Part shown: one piece after another, positions 1-5,369 of the stretch
Layout: each line of letters starts with the position of its first letter
Numbering within the stretch: position 1 is the first letter of the stretch
Notes under the pieces: generated by a model
What the model was told of the DNA's origin: nothing
Seen by the model: only the letters and a program-made list of their open reading frames with translations
Databases searched by the model: none
Translations under genes and position numbers: made by a program
DNA from: Leptolyngbyaceae cyanobacterium CSSed165cm_216
Lineage (GTDB): Bacteria; Cyanobacteriota; Cyanobacteriia; Phormidesmidales; Phormidesmidaceae
Assembly: GCA_007135385.1 (NCBI GenBank)
Contig: SLIY01000188.1
Span: forward strand, 1 to 6,251
DNA: 6,251 nt
Reading direction: 5' to 3'

Positions 1-132
1 ACGGTTCCGTGGGATGGCCAGCCGGAAATTGGGGTGCCGATTGCGCCGTTAGCCGCGCCCTCTGCCCAGGCCAGCCCCCCCCAGGCAGAGGACGATTTAA
101 CCCTAGATGGATTTTCGGATCTCTTTGGTTAG
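1..132 (+). CDS. 3' end of an unidentified protein gene (partial, C-terminal 43 residues)
   Basis: Frame 1 is open from the window edge to a TAG at 130-132. The visible tail is rich in Pro, Ala and Gln (PLAAPSAQASPPQAE) and ends in an acidic-hydrophobic peptide, EDDLTLDGFSDLFG. A low-complexity linker followed by a short acidic amphipathic tail often ends soluble multidomain proteins, but no domain is visible and I do not recognise the family. It lies 95 bases upstream of the phycobiliprotein-like gene on the same strand and could be the preceding operon member. In the Synechocystis slr0144-slr0152 locus the neighbours include ferredoxins and a TPR protein, but nothing here assigns it to either. 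The coding call rests on the open frame, coding-like composition and plausible end. Confidence 0.55.
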   Translation, partial: TVPWDGQPEIGVPIAPLAAPSAQASPPQAEDDLTLDGFSDLFG

Positions 133-215
133 TTCCCTCTGGCCCCAATCGCCCCGGATGGTCAGAGCACACCCAATCACGGACTGTTCGCTAGACACAC
201 GCTGAGATTGATATT

Positions 216-220
216 GAGGA
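216..220 (+). promoter_or_regulatory. Ribosome binding site of the phycobiliprotein-like gene
   Basis: GAGGA lies 7 bases before the ATG at 228, a normal Shine-Dalgarno position, and fixes that start. No clear promoter is visible in the 95-base gap from 133 to 227, so transcription may read through from upstream. Confidence 0.6.
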
Positions 221-227
221 TGTCACC

Positions 228-707
228 ATGACCCTGAAGCTAGATGCTCTATTTGACGCCCCTGGTAGGCCCTATCTAGATACTGATGATTTAAGTGTCC
301 TAAGTCAGTACATCAGCTCTATTCCCGACCGCATTGTGGTGTATCGCATCTTGCGGGACCAGGAAGTGGAGATTATGCAGCCCATTGCTGACGCCCTACA
401 GCAGGTGTCTAGTCAGCCGGAAATGGTGGTGGAACGGAGTGTGCGCAATGGGCTGCTGGCACTGCGATATGTGGCCATGGCCATGCTCCTAGATGACCCT
501 ACCTATCTGGCGGGTCGGCTACAGGACTGGATGGCTGAAATCGCCCAGGCCTATGACACCCAAAGCTTAGACCAGCAGCTGTTGCAACTGCTTCAACAAC
601 AGCTGGCCAAAGTGTTGACGCCTGCCCAGTGCCGCTTGTTGCAGCCAGGGCTCGCGACCGCCCAGGCGCTGATGCAGGCGGGTCAGACGGTGGTGCCGTC
701 CCGTTAG
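228..707 (+). CDS. Phycobiliprotein (allophycocyanin)-like globin without a bilin-attachment cysteine
   Basis: This 159-residue soluble protein has the size and helical pattern of an allophycocyanin or phycocyanin subunit. The best match is around residues 71-112. The segment SVRNGLLALRYVAMAMLL aligns position for position with the family's CLRDMEIILRYVTYAIFA, and the next stretch matches the following helix (LDD...LNGLRETYLALG). The canonical chromophore Cys (Cys84 in phycobiliproteins) is Ser71 here, the nearby Asp is Asn74, and Arg73 is kept. The only cysteine is Cys135, so standard covalent bilin attachment looks impossible. Divergent phycobiliprotein-like proteins of this kind occur in the cyanobacterial slr0144-slr0152 photosystem II assembly locus, and the downstream V4R and kinase genes fit that setting. 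It could bind a tetrapyrrole non-covalently or act as a partner protein; neither is shown. The ATG at 228 has a good ribosome site. Confidence 0.75.
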   Translation: MTLKLDALFDAPGRPYLDTDDLSVLSQYISSIPDRIVVYRILRDQEVEIMQPIADALQQVSSQPEMVVERSVRNGLLALRYVAMAMLLDDPTYLAGRLQDWMAEIAQAYDTQSLDQQLLQLLQQQLAKVLTPAQCRLLQPGLATAQALMQAGQTVVPSR

Positions 708-736
708 GGGCGGCTGACCACTTTGGCTCAACCCTT

Positions 737-751
737 GGGGGCGTTGCCCCC
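737..751 (+). other. Strong GC hairpin in the gap between two operon genes
   Basis: GGGGGC, loop GTT, GCCCCC forms a perfect 6-base-pair stem in the 87-base gap between the phycobiliprotein-like and V4R genes. The bases that follow (CTATACCTTT) contain no real T run, so it is a poor intrinsic terminator. It may be an RNA stability or processing element, or a partial attenuator separating expression of the two genes. Function is inferred from structure alone. Confidence 0.5.
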
Positions 752-780
752 TATACCTTTCCCTGTCCATTCCCCTATAG

Positions 781-787
781 AAGGGAG
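781..787 (+). promoter_or_regulatory. Ribosome binding site fixing the V4R gene start at 795
   Basis: AAGGGAG lies 7 bases before the ATG at 795. It decides against an upstream in-frame TTG at 723, which has no such site and whose first 24 codons would span the GC hairpin. TCCC at 771-774 could pair with GGGA at 783-786 and partly mask the site; this is only a possibility. Confidence 0.7.
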
Positions 788-794
788 CTCAATT

Positions 795-1457
795 ATGGTA
801 TCTGTTGCAGATCTGCTCGTTGATGGCCGGTTGCCCGGTAATTACTTTGCCCACGACCTTTATGTGTTTGGGTCTACGGAGTTGGGACTCCTGGAAAATC
901 GCCGGGGCGATCGCCTGCTGGCTATTCCTGACCCCCTGTTGCAAGGGATTTATAGTGGCCTAGAGAAAGAAACTGGCCAAGCCTCTAAGCTAGTGCTGTA
1001 CAACTGTGGGCGCTGGTGGGGCAAAAACTTTTATGCTCGCTTTTGCGAAGAACTGGCTGACTACTACAATCAGTCCCTGGCGAGTTTAGCCATGGTGGAA
1101 TTTTTACAGTCTTTGCAGCAGTGCTGGAAGACCCATGGCTGGGGCCAGATTACCCTGGATGTCACCTACCGTGACCATGGCTTTATTGGGGTTGCTATTT
1201 GGCACTCGCCGTTTACCGGGGTGGCCCCCAGCAGTCAAACCCCCTCTGGCGATCTAGAGCGGGGCGTTCTAGAAATTTTCTTTAGCCAACTCACGGGTCG
1301 TGAGCTGCACTGCGTTCAAACCAGCTGTACGACTACAGGGGATGACTGTAATCGATTTATTTTGGGCTTAAAACCACGTTTGCAGCCGGTGGATGCCCTG
1401 GTGGCTGATGGCCAATCTCACCAGAGCATCATGCAAGCCCTGACCCAACAGGGATAG
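795..1457 (+). CDS. V4R (4-vinyl reductase-like) domain protein with C-terminal cysteine triad
   Basis: The protein has 220 residues from the ATG at 795 and no membrane segment or signal peptide. The N-terminal half (YFAHDLYVFGSTELGLLE, then a helical region to about residue 112) leads into a beta-rich C-terminal domain from about residue 117 (GQITLDVTYRDHGFIGVAIW). It ends with a cysteine cluster, C173-x4-C178-x6-C185, followed by NRFILG. That cluster followed by an aromatic-aliphatic strand is the hallmark of V4R domains, a small-molecule-binding fold named for a bacteriochlorophyll 4-vinyl reductase protein; the cysteines are thought to bind metal. V4R proteins occur in the cyanobacterial slr0144-slr0152 locus. 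The likely role is ligand sensing or carrying (tetrapyrrole or metal) during photosystem assembly, and enzymatic reduction is not implied. The kinase gene starts 4 bases after its stop, so the two are almost certainly cotranscribed and translationally coupled. Confidence 0.78.
   Translation: MVSVADLLVDGRLPGNYFAHDLYVFGSTELGLLENRRGDRLLAIPDPLLQGIYSGLEKETGQASKLVLYNCGRWWGKNFYARFCEELADYYNQSLASLAMVEFLQSLQQCWKTHGWGQITLDVTYRDHGFIGVAIWHSPFTGVAPSSQTPSGDLERGVLEIFFSQLTGRELHCVQTSCTTTGDDCNRFILGLKPRLQPVDALVADGQSHQSIMQALTQQG
906..915. repeat. HIP1 palindrome (first of six GCGATCGC sites)
   Basis: GGCGATCGCC here is the full highly iterated palindrome of cyanobacteria. Further GCGATCGC octamers lie at 1743-1750, 2301-2308, 2912-2919, 5942-5949 (extended form at 5941-5950) and 6145-6152. 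All are in resident coding genes and none lies between 3268 and 5393. They support the cyanobacterial assignment and the foreign look of the IS. Confidence 0.9.
1450..1454 (+). promoter_or_regulatory. Ribosome binding site supporting the GTG start of the kinase
   Basis: AGGGA sits inside the last codons of the V4R gene, 7 bases before GTG at 1462. An ATG at 1460 overlaps this GTG but is in another frame that soon closes at a stop. Going upstream, the kinase frame meets a TGA at 1441-1443 before any other start, so GTG 1462 is the best start. Confidence 0.65.
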
Positions 1458-1461
1458 TAAT

Positions 1462-3267
1462 GTGGTTTCCCTGCCTTGGCAGATTAGGCGCTCCCACTAC
1501 CGGTTACTGGGGTTAGTGGGGCATGGACAGTTTGGTCGGGTCTATTGCGCCGTTCATCGCACCACTGGGGAGCTGGTGGCGATTAAAGATCTGCATAAAG
1601 ACCGATTCCCCACCCACAAGTTTCTGCGAGAACTGCGGTTTTTGCTCAGTCTAGAGCATCCAAATATTGTCACCTGCCATGCTTTAGAGCATTCTGATAG
1701 TGGTCGGCAACTGGTCCTGGACTACTGCGAAGGGGGCACCCTGCGATCGCTGATGGAAAGCGATACCCCCGTATCTTTAGCGGAAATTATCGGGTTTGTG
1801 GTAGATATTCTAGGGGCTTTAGATCAGGCTCATCACCACGGCATTGTCCACTGCGATATCAAGCCCGAAAATATCCTGCTACAGCTGACCCCTGGAGGGT
1901 GGGTGACCCGCATCTCTGATTTTGGTATCGCTCGCCTGAGTCAAGAGGCCAAAGCAGCAGACCTTGGTCAGACGGGATCCCCCGCCTACATGGCCCCAGA
2001 ACGGTTTTATAATCAGCACCCTGCGGCTTCAGACCTCTATGCTGTGGGGGTGATTCTGTATGAGTTGGTGGTGGGTCACCGCCCGTTTTTAGGTACCCCC
2101 ATGGAGCTGATGGTGGCCCACCTGAATCAACGACCTACGCTTCCTAGCAGCGTGCCAGAACCCATGCAGCAGGTTATCCTCAAAGCGCTGCAAAAATTGT
2201 TGCCCAAACGATTCAAGACAGCTCGAGATATGCAGCGTGAGCTGTGGCAAGTCAGTCAGCAATTGCGCCAAGGGACCTTGGAAAACACCCCCTTCCCGCC
2301 GCGATCGCTACCGCCGACGGTGATCGCTCCCCCTTTGGCCCCTGTGGTCCTACCCCATCCGGTCACCGTGATCGGTTTGGTGGCTCTAGATCAGCATACC
2401 CAGCTGTTAATCGCCTGTCATCAGCATCATGTTTGGTTTTACCACTGGCCCCAGGGGGAAACCCATGTGCCCGGCCCCACCCAGGGATTTGCCCTGCCCC
2501 ATCCGATACGCCAGTTTATTCCTCTACCCCAGGGGGGCATGCTAGCCACCAACAGTTCTTTGCATCTACTGTCGATGGCCCATGGTCTCGGTCGAGTGAT
2601 CGACAGCCCAGAGACGACTGTAGCGGCAGCGGTGGCCCCCAGCGGTCGGTGGGTTACCACCTATCCAAGCCAGCCTGGGGAGGGTTCGAGGAATTTGCTC
2701 ATCTATCGCTTAACCATGGCCATGGGGCAGCCGGTCACGGTTGGGGCTCCCCGCGCAGTGACCTTGCCCGATCTAGCGGGCACCTTTGTGGACCTGCTGG
2801 CGTTAGACGACCGCCATGTGATGGTAGTGATGCGCCAAGGGCAAAGCACTCAGATTCATATCACCAGCCGTCGAGGCACCTATTTGGGGTCTAAAGTGGT
2901 GCAGGTGCCCTGCGATCGCCTGGTTGCCACGGCCCGCCCCTACCGCTATCTGGCCCTTGAGGTTGATCAACCCCAGTCGGTGCTGGTGCTGGATGTCAAG
3001 CCCTTTAGGATGGTTCGTTATCGGCTACCCATTCACCCCCAGTGGCTGTTTGAAACGGCTGTGGGCTATGGTCTGCTGAGTTCAGAGGGGGAATTTTGCC
3101 TACTCAATGACGAGGGTCAGGTCCTCAACCGCCTGGATGGACTGCCTTGCCCTACGGCCATGGTGTCGATGTCACCGACCCAGTATTTGTGGAGCCTCTC
3201 CACCGATCAAGGGAGTCAGTTATGTACCTTTGATTTGGCCAAGATGGACTTGGACTTGCTGTTTTGA
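1462..3267 (+). CDS. spkG: SpkG-like Ser/Thr protein kinase with beta-rich C-terminal domain
   Basis: This protein of about 601 residues starts at GTG. Residues about 13-265 form a complete eukaryotic-type (Hanks) kinase domain: glycine loop GHGQFGRV (20-27), VAIK with Lys42, helix-C Glu57, catalytic loop HCDIKPEN (130-137, Asp132), DFG at 153-155, activation segment ending GSPAYMAPE (172-180), and DLYAVGVILYEL from Asp191. Cys131 replaces the Arg of the usual HRD motif, making it a 'non-RD' kinase. After a Pro-rich linker (about 277-295), residues about 300-601 have repeating short beta strands such as LLIACHQHHVWFYHW and YLWSLSTDQGSQLCTFDL, suggesting a propeller-like sensor or docking domain, although no canonical WD motif is seen. 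No transmembrane helix separates the halves, so it is probably cytoplasmic. The symbol is inferred from domain type and neighbours: Synechocystis SpkG (slr0152) ends an operon with V4R and phycobiliprotein-like genes and is reported to phosphorylate its ferredoxin Fd5. The kinase call is secure; orthology is likely. Confidence 0.85.
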   Translation: MVSLPWQIRRSHYRLLGLVGHGQFGRVYCAVHRTTGELVAIKDLHKDRFPTHKFLRELRFLLSLEHPNIVTCHALEHSDSGRQLVLDYCEGGTLRSLMESDTPVSLAEIIGFVVDILGALDQAHHHGIVHCDIKPENILLQLTPGGWVTRISDFGIARLSQEAKAADLGQTGSPAYMAPERFYNQHPAASDLYAVGVILYELVVGHRPFLGTPMELMVAHLNQRPTLPSSVPEPMQQVILKALQKLLPKRFKTARDMQRELWQVSQQLRQGTLENTPFPPRSLPPTVIAPPLAPVVLPHPVTVIGLVALDQHTQLLIACHQHHVWFYHWPQGETHVPGPTQGFALPHPIRQFIPLPQGGMLATNSSLHLLSMAHGLGRVIDSPETTVAAAVAPSGRWVTTYPSQPGEGSRNLLIYRLTMAMGQPVTVGAPRAVTLPDLAGTFVDLLALDDRHVMVVMRQGQSTQIHITSRRGTYLGSKVVQVPCDRLVATARPYRYLALEVDQPQSVLVLDVKPFRMVRYRLPIHPQWLFETAVGYGLLSSEGEFCLLNDEGQVLNRLDGLPCPTAMVSMSPTQYLWSLSTDQGSQLCTFDLAKMDLDLLF

Positions 3268-3420
3268 TGGTGATAGTTCGGAACACGTAGACATTTATCC
3301 TTTACCAGGTGTAACCCTGACTGGCTGAACTACAACAGCCTCTATCCCATTAACTGGGAATGCCTTTCGCAAGATGTTGTAACTACCATTCACGTCGGCA
3401 TTGATCAGAAAGCCGTTCGC
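3268..3420 (-). ncRNA. Probable TnpB guide RNA (omega/reRNA) scaffold region
   Basis: In known TnpB systems the guide RNA scaffold derives from the 3' end of tnpB plus the element's right end, and the guide is the flanking host sequence. By that rule the scaffold lies here on the minus strand, and the guide would read into the end of spkG in antisense. On the minus strand the 3' coding part contains CAGG, loop GTTACA, CCTG (about 3306-3319), a small possible hairpin. I cannot define its ends or fold it by eye. The call is positional, from family knowledge. Confidence 0.4.
3287..3293 (+). repeat. Candidate subterminal inverted repeat of the IS, tnpB side
   Basis: GTAGACA here is the exact reverse complement of TGTCTAC at 5109-5115, the two copies sitting just outside the tnpB stop and the farthest-upstream tnpA start. 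The match is short, so chance is possible, but the position suits an IS607 end. Confidence 0.35.
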
Positions 3421-4512
3421 AGTGCGATAAAGTCCCCTAGCAATGCGCCGACCACTGAACCGATGCTTGGCCTCACTGCCCTTCTGGTAGACCGGGATAG
3501 CATCCCCATCCATGAAGCTGGCCTTAGAGGTGTACGACTCTTCCTGGGCAATGACCTGGATGCCCACAAGCTGTGCCTTATAGGTGAGCTGCTGGACAAA
3601 ACGGCCATGGGGGATTTGAACAAACTGCTGATTATTTTGCTTCCCGATGTTGATGCCGTTCTTCCAGAGGTCATTCTTGCCAATGACCAGAGTGCCAATA
3701 TCGTTCTGAATCAAGTAGTCAATGATCCACCGACTGGCGTTGTGCAGGTAGTGATCTACTCGGTAGTTTCGCTTGCTGGTGAGCTTACGAATCTTGTGAC
3801 TGGTTTTGCGATGGCCAGGGAGCAATGACTGTAGACGGGCTTTAACTTTGTTGAAGTATTGGTTGGTAGACTTCAACGGCCTGCCGTTAATAAGAACAGG
3901 CTGAAAGCCTGGCTGATTGGAGGTTAGTGCGGCAAGGTTGCTTACACCCAAGTCAAGGCTGGCAATGCTAGCGGGGTTTAATCCAAGGTCTTTAGCCTCC
4001 TTTTCGTAGACAACTTCAATAACGTAGTGGTCACACTTTGGCACTATGCGTACCTGCCGCACATTGTCATACAGCACCTTGATGAACACATTTGTCATAG
4101 GCAGGTTAATCCAGCCCTGTTTCAACCACTTCTGACTGATGGCCTGAATCGTGTAGGTGAGCACATTGCGACCTTTCTTCTTGTCTTTGTACTTTGGCAG
4201 CTTGGGGCGACCCAGGAACTTCTCTGGGTGGACATTCCACTCTTTGATAGCAGTGAAGAATGAACGCCAAGACTCATCTAGGCGCATCAGAATTTGCTGG
4301 CTAACCTTGGTGGGTAGGGCTTTGTAGTCCGGCGAATCTTTCAGCACCGCCGCCATGTAGTTATAGTTCAGGTATTTACGCTGGAAGATGAACCGCTGCC
4401 GAATCTGGTAATTAGCCTGGTTGAAAAGGTTCTTTGACCGGAAGGCTAAATCATCAATCTCTGCCCAGAACGGGCTAGTGTTACGAATGACGTGACGGTC
4501 AACTAGCTGCAT
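3295..4512 (-). CDS. tnpB: TnpB RNA-guided nuclease, IS607-associated, rearranged RuvC site and no zinc ribbon
   Basis: The 405-residue protein is full length, from MQLVDRHVIR to the characteristic VVVQPVRVTPGKG tail. TnpB proteins are RNA-guided DNA endonucleases, ancestors of Cas12, that cut at sequences set by a guide RNA from the element's end and help the element persist. RuvC-I is LDLGVSN with Asp187. The RuvC-II region reads GTLVIGKN (273-280) and has no Glu where canonical TnpB carries one. A Glu pair, E324-E325 in QEESYTSK, lies about 46 residues downstream and probably supplies the missing ligand. RuvC-III is INADVNGSYNI with Asp373. No CxxC pairs occur between about 326 and 370, so the usual zinc ribbon is absent. 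Both traits fit a known TnpB subclass. The ATG at 4512 follows AAGGAG (4520-4525) by 7 bases and overlaps the tnpA end by 14 bases, suggesting translational coupling. The reading frame is intact. Confidence 0.9.
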   Translation of the reverse strand: MQLVDRHVIRNTSPFWAEIDDLAFRSKNLFNQANYQIRQRFIFQRKYLNYNYMAAVLKDSPDYKALPTKVSQQILMRLDESWRSFFTAIKEWNVHPEKFLGRPKLPKYKDKKKGRNVLTYTIQAISQKWLKQGWINLPMTNVFIKVLYDNVRQVRIVPKCDHYVIEVVYEKEAKDLGLNPASIASLDLGVSNLAALTSNQPGFQPVLINGRPLKSTNQYFNKVKARLQSLLPGHRKTSHKIRKLTSKRNYRVDHYLHNASRWIIDYLIQNDIGTLVIGKNDLWKNGINIGKQNNQQFVQIPHGRFVQQLTYKAQLVGIQVIAQEESYTSKASFMDGDAIPVYQKGSEAKHRFSGRRIARGLYRTANGFLINADVNGSYNILRKAFPVNGIEAVVVQPVRVTPGKG

Positions 4513-5107
4513 CTTGAAGCTCCTTGACTATCTTCTCGGTTTTCCGCCTTGCCCTGCGCTGCCCGTAAAGCCGAGCAGCAAAAGAGGTGATGATGGCCAC
4601 CAAATCCTGCATCAATTCGTCGCGCTGACTCTTTGCCGTATTGATGATTTCAAGCTTGATACCGCTTCGTTCCAGCAATGCATCGATATAACGCACACCG
4701 AACCGAGCCAGCCTATCTGAGTGCTCGACAATCAAAATGTCATATCCTTCCTTCCTCAACAATGCGTCTAGTTTCTTGCGCTGGTCATTTAGCCCACTGC
4801 CCACCTCCTTCACCACGGCCACGGTCTGATAGCCCTTGACGGTGGCGTACTGGCTCAACCTCTCAGCTTGCGCGTCTAGGGTTTTCTTGTTCTCTGCCGA
4901 TGAAACCCATGCATAGATCGCCGCCCTTGCCCCAGGACTGGCTTCGCCCTCCCCGAGGTGGACGATGATGGTGCCCGCGCTCAACAGCTCAACGCGATGT
5001 GGAATGTCATTGCGCTTCCCCATGCGCCAAGCTATTTTGTAGGGCACCCCAAGATGAGCGGCATAATCAGAAAGCTTCATGGTACAAGTGTACGATATTG
5101 TCTGCAT
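4499..5107 (-). CDS. tnpA: IS607-family serine recombinase transposase TnpA, with Arg-to-Trp active-site change
   Basis: The frame gives 202 residues from the ATG at 5107. Family members usually begin MKLSDYA, so the ATG at 5078-5080 (193 residues) is the likelier start. Neither has a clear ribosome site. An N-terminal MerR-like helix-turn-helix (KLSDYAAHLGVPYKIAWRM, about 11-29) precedes a small serine-recombinase domain (about 62-190): AIYAWVSSAENK with nucleophile Ser69, EVGSGLND (101-108), DRLAR (131-135) with both conserved arginines, and the family signature DELMQDLVAIITSFAARLYGQRRA. IS607 TnpA moves the element through a double-stranded circular intermediate by serine-recombinase strand exchange. 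The usual YARVSS motif reads YAWVSS: the Arg equivalent to resolvase Arg8 is Trp67 (codon 4907-4909, TGG, one change from CGG). This may disable catalysis even though the frame is intact. Confidence 0.9.
   Translation of the reverse strand: MQTISYTCTMKLSDYAAHLGVPYKIAWRMGKRNDIPHRVELLSAGTIIVHLGEGEASPGARAAIYAWVSSAENKKTLDAQAERLSQYATVKGYQTVAVVKEVGSGLNDQRKKLDALLRKEGYDILIVEHSDRLARFGVRYIDALLERSGIKLEIINTAKSQRDELMQDLVAIITSFAARLYGQRRARRKTEKIVKELQDAAS
4520..4525 (-). promoter_or_regulatory. Ribosome binding site of tnpB inside tnpA
   Basis: On the minus strand AAGGAG stands 7 bases before the tnpB ATG at 4512, within the tnpA coding end. It supports this start and coupled translation of the two IS genes. 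Confidence 0.7.
5082..5093. promoter_or_regulatory. Short palindrome at the tnpA start, possible TnpA-binding site
   Basis: GTACA-AG-TGTAC is a 5-base inverted repeat with a 2-base centre, next to the preferred tnpA ATG at 5078-5080. Its place at the element's leading end suggests a recombinase-binding or self-repression site. No experimental parallel is claimed. Confidence 0.3.
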
Positions 5108-5108
5108 C

Positions 5109-5115
5109 TGTCTAC
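5109..5115 (+). repeat. Candidate subterminal inverted repeat of the IS, tnpA side
   Basis: TGTCTAC is the reverse complement of GTAGACA at 3287-3293. A related TGTCT also begins at 5099, so the tnpA-side end may carry two copies of a core word. Confidence 0.35.
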
Positions 5116-5243
5116 AAATTGAGCGAAGTTAAGCAATACCAAGCCCAGCTTTGGATCTGGAATTTTCCCACAGGCAGAACTCCAGGTCTGGACTTGGACC
5201 GGGGTTAGCACTCTGGGCATACCTCACGTGACCATTCCTGATA

Positions 5244-5264
5244 CCCGACACCCGACACCCGACA
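5244..5264 (+). repeat. Three-copy heptanucleotide tandem repeat (CCCGACA)
   Basis: CCCGACA occurs three times head to tail at 5244, 5251 and 5258, followed by a partial fourth copy (CCCA). Cyanobacteria carry short tandemly repeated heptanucleotide sequences between genes, and this is a small array of that kind. Copy number is likely variable between strains. Confidence 0.85.
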
Positions 5265-5334
5265 CCCACCCCCCTCTACATACCAGGTCAGACGTCTACC
5301 AACCGCCCCTAGCCCCCACCAGGGAGGCTGAGGC

Positions 5335-5369
5335 TTTTCAGTGGCATCGTTTATGATGAAAGCTGAAAA
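5335..5369 (+). promoter_or_regulatory. Inverted repeat around a candidate -10 box before the 82-codon gene
   Basis: TTTTCAG (5335-5341) and CTGAAAA (5363-5369) form a 7-base inverted repeat flanking TATGAT (5352-5357), a good -10 match. No convincing -35 box lies 16-18 bases upstream. The arrangement could be an operator over a promoter or a hairpin in the leader. The gene's ribosome site is weak: AGGA at 5375-5378, 15 bases from the ATG. Confidence 0.35.

Larger units (their letters stand above)
3270..5130 (-). mobile_element. IS607-type insertion sequence (serine recombinase tnpA + tnpB)
   Basis: Two overlapping minus-strand genes, a MerR-HTH/serine recombinase followed by a TnpB, define the IS607 family. 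Ends are approximate. The tnpB stop lies 27 bases from the kinase stop, so one end falls within about 3268-3294. The other lies beyond the tnpA start, after about 5108. A 7-base inverted repeat, GTAGACA (3287-3293) and TGTCTAC (5109-5115), flanks the pair and may mark the subterminal regions. IS607 elements make no target duplication, so the exact junctions cannot be read without an empty site. The stretch contains no HIP1 octamers and looks less GC-rich than its flanks, consistent with later acquisition. Confidence 0.85.

Noticed and set aside
9..194. 61-codon open frame at the window start
   Set aside because: It overlaps the better-supported frame ending at 132 and has a Pro/Gly/Trp-rich, non-protein-like translation.
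723..794. TTG start extending the V4R protein by 24 residues
   Set aside because: It has no ribosome site, the extension spans a GC hairpin and is Pro-rich, and ATG 795 has AAGGGAG at ideal spacing.
1460..1518. ATG at 1460 as the kinase start
   Set aside because: It is out of frame with the kinase and its frame closes at a stop within about 20 codons; GTG 1462 opens the full kinase domain.
2244..2894. 216-codon open frame on the + strand
   Set aside because: It lies wholly inside the kinase gene in another frame, with a low-complexity translation and no family resemblance.
3463..4263. Plus-strand open frames opposite tnpB
   Set aside because: They are antisense shadows of a clearly recognisable TnpB and show no domain of their own.
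4499..5107. Phage or plasmid resolvase/integrase
   Set aside because: The N-terminal helix-turn-helix, small size, DELMQDLVAIITSF signature and adjacent tnpB all indicate IS607 TnpA.
5144..5159. Imperfect stem-loop around CCAAGCCCAGCTTTGG as a terminator
   Set aside because: The stem is short with a bulge, no T run follows, and the position relative to any gene end is unsuitable.
5244..5270. CRISPR array
   Set aside because: The repeat unit is 7 bases with no spacers; it is a simple tandem repeat.
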